Source: Paramecium octaurelia
Lineage: Eukaryota; Ciliophora; Oligohymenophorea; Peniculida; Parameciidae
NCBI GenBank assembly: GCA_905182995.1
Contig: CAJJDP010000014.1
Location: forward strand, 584,711-648,710
Direction: 5' to 3'
DNA length: 64,000 bases
Position 1 is the stretch's first letter; each line of letters begins with the position of its first letter. Position numbers and translations under genes: made by a program. Shown here one piece after another: positions 62,812 through 64,000 of the stretch. The notes below the pieces were generated by a model, which saw only the letters and a list, made by a program, of their open reading frames with translations, was not told where the DNA came from and did no database searches.

Positions 62812-64000
62812 ATGACATTTATTGAATTTTTTTACCACAATGCAAGTGTTGCGGTGTTGAATCAAGAAGCTTTATCCTACGTCAGAAATGATGAACCTAT
62901 TGGAATTTTAATAGACATGTGGTAATTAATAATTTTAGTTATGAATAATAAGGACACATTATTTATAAATTCAAGTAAGCTTGTTGTTATCATTAAAGAA
63001 TTCGAATTTAAAGACAAGTCGATGTATAATAGTCAAAATAATGAAATAATACTAAACTTTTTTCAAATATATGATTATTCAGTGTCTCAAAGTTATATTG
63101 AAAATTAATTTGATTATAACAGGTCAGTTTATGATTTATCACCTATCATCGTTTCAGGTAATGGTTAAATATTATAAAGAAAATTATTTATTTGTATTTT
63201 TGGACAATTTTTGGCCTGTAGCACTTAAAATTTTAATACAAATATTTATTTACTTTGCTTATTTGATATTACCATGGATTTTGATTAATTTAAACTTTAT
63301 TGCATTTTTCATTCTTGATTATGTTGAAGATAAGCCATATTATTTTAAAATAAAAGAGTCATTTATTTGGTTTGGAGGATAGAGTAGGCCAGAAACAGAT
63401 AATATTTGTAAGCAAGTCTATCGATTTGTTTTTGCAATGGTAAGTTTCTTAATAGTTATAATATTATTTTCAGACTTCATTTATCTTATAATTAATTCAT
63501 TAGCAAAATCAAACTTTAATACAATCCAAGATATGAAAGATATCAATGCAATTGCTTGTTATTTTGAATAGGACTAATTTCTTTAAAATCTTTTTGATAG
63601 AGATAGAGGGTTGTAAAAAAAGGTTGGCGATAGTTAATTATAATGCATGTAAATGCTAAATGAATAAATTGTTGATGTAGTAATTATGAGCGAATTTAAT
63701 TTATTAATTTTTTTAGAATAACATAAAATGTATTTGAGTAAATTAAGATATTAAGTTAAATTAAATACAAATATTGCTCATCATATTCTGATAAATAAAA
63801 ATGATCCCCCATGGTTTAGGAAAGAATTAAATGATGCAATCGATGTTATACAAAAGCAAAAGCTAGATTTAATGATTAAAGAAAAGCATTTACCCACTAA
63901 AATATATAACTCCAAAAATAAATCAATAATGCCTTATTAACCAACTCTTCAGTTGATTTGTGCAATACTATCTATTTTATTTATTATTGTAATTTAAATC
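62812..64000 (+). CDS. Multi-pass membrane protein, 5' part
   Basis: It starts at ATG 62812-62814 and runs past the window end. An intron at 63092-63122 (31 nt) joins the first exon to the next frame; another near 63440-63473 is possible. The first ~95 residues are soluble-looking. Then come hydrophobic segments LKILIQIFIYFAYLILPWIL and LNFIAFFILDYV, a charged loop (SFIWFGGQSRPETDN), FVFAMVSFLIVIILFSDFIY, and near the end of the window LQLICAILSILFIIVIQI. A helical cytosolic stretch lies between. No channel or transporter signature is recognised. The 5' exon frame is the least certain part. Confidence 0.6.

Overview
The window looks like macronuclear chromosome sequence from a ciliate of the Paramecium type. 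Three features of the sequence support this. (1) TAA and TAG are read as glutamine inside conserved domains, and every gene I could follow ends at TGA; six TAA codons in a row sit inside one open gene at 18178-18195. (2) Introns are tiny (about 18-35 nt, mostly 21-29) and start GT(A) and end AG. Removing them restores frames that would otherwise be broken. (3) The DNA is very AT-rich and genes are packed on both strands. Because standard translation stops at TAA/TAG, most real genes here look shattered unless re-read with the ciliate code; the coordinates below come from doing that by hand, and exon sums were checked to be multiples of three.

Layout. 1-6.3 kb: end of a C2HC/zinc-ribbon protein (+), then on the minus strand an AGC kinase, an ankyrin protein, a CENP-B/Pogo-type HTH protein and the exon-junction protein Y14/RBM8A. 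6.4-12.6 kb: a membrane-anchored M1 metallopeptidase (partly duplicated in the assembly) and a CDCA7-like zinc-finger protein. 13.5-26.3 kb: POC1 (+), Yip1/YIPF5 (-), a secreted acidic protein with lectin-like domains, an IST1-domain protein, a Spen-like RRM/SPOC protein, a small membrane protein and a coiled-coil protein. 27.5-34 kb: an unknown protein, 14-3-3, an Aurora-like kinase, a second CENP-B-like HTH protein, a dual-specificity phosphatase-like protein that has lost its catalytic Cys, and an initiator tRNA-Met. 34.4-46.9 kb: a WD40 protein, a Rim15/Greatwall/MAST-like kinase, a CK1 kinase (partly duplicated), RFC1 and small proteins. 47.9-64 kb: a small MGC protein, SDA1, a large coiled-coil/WD40 protein, a small intron-after-ATG gene, a tetraspanin-like gene present twice, a gene-poor AT-rich stretch and the start of a multi-pass membrane protein that runs off the end.

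There are no operons; neighbours look functionally unrelated apart from a loose set of cell-cycle, cilium and RNA functions (POC1, Aurora, RFC1, Y14, SDA1). The most striking large-scale structure is four head-to-tail perfect repeats of 1.26-1.39 kb, each pair split by a single N. These look like unmerged contig overlaps rather than biology, and they create truncated or doubled gene models.
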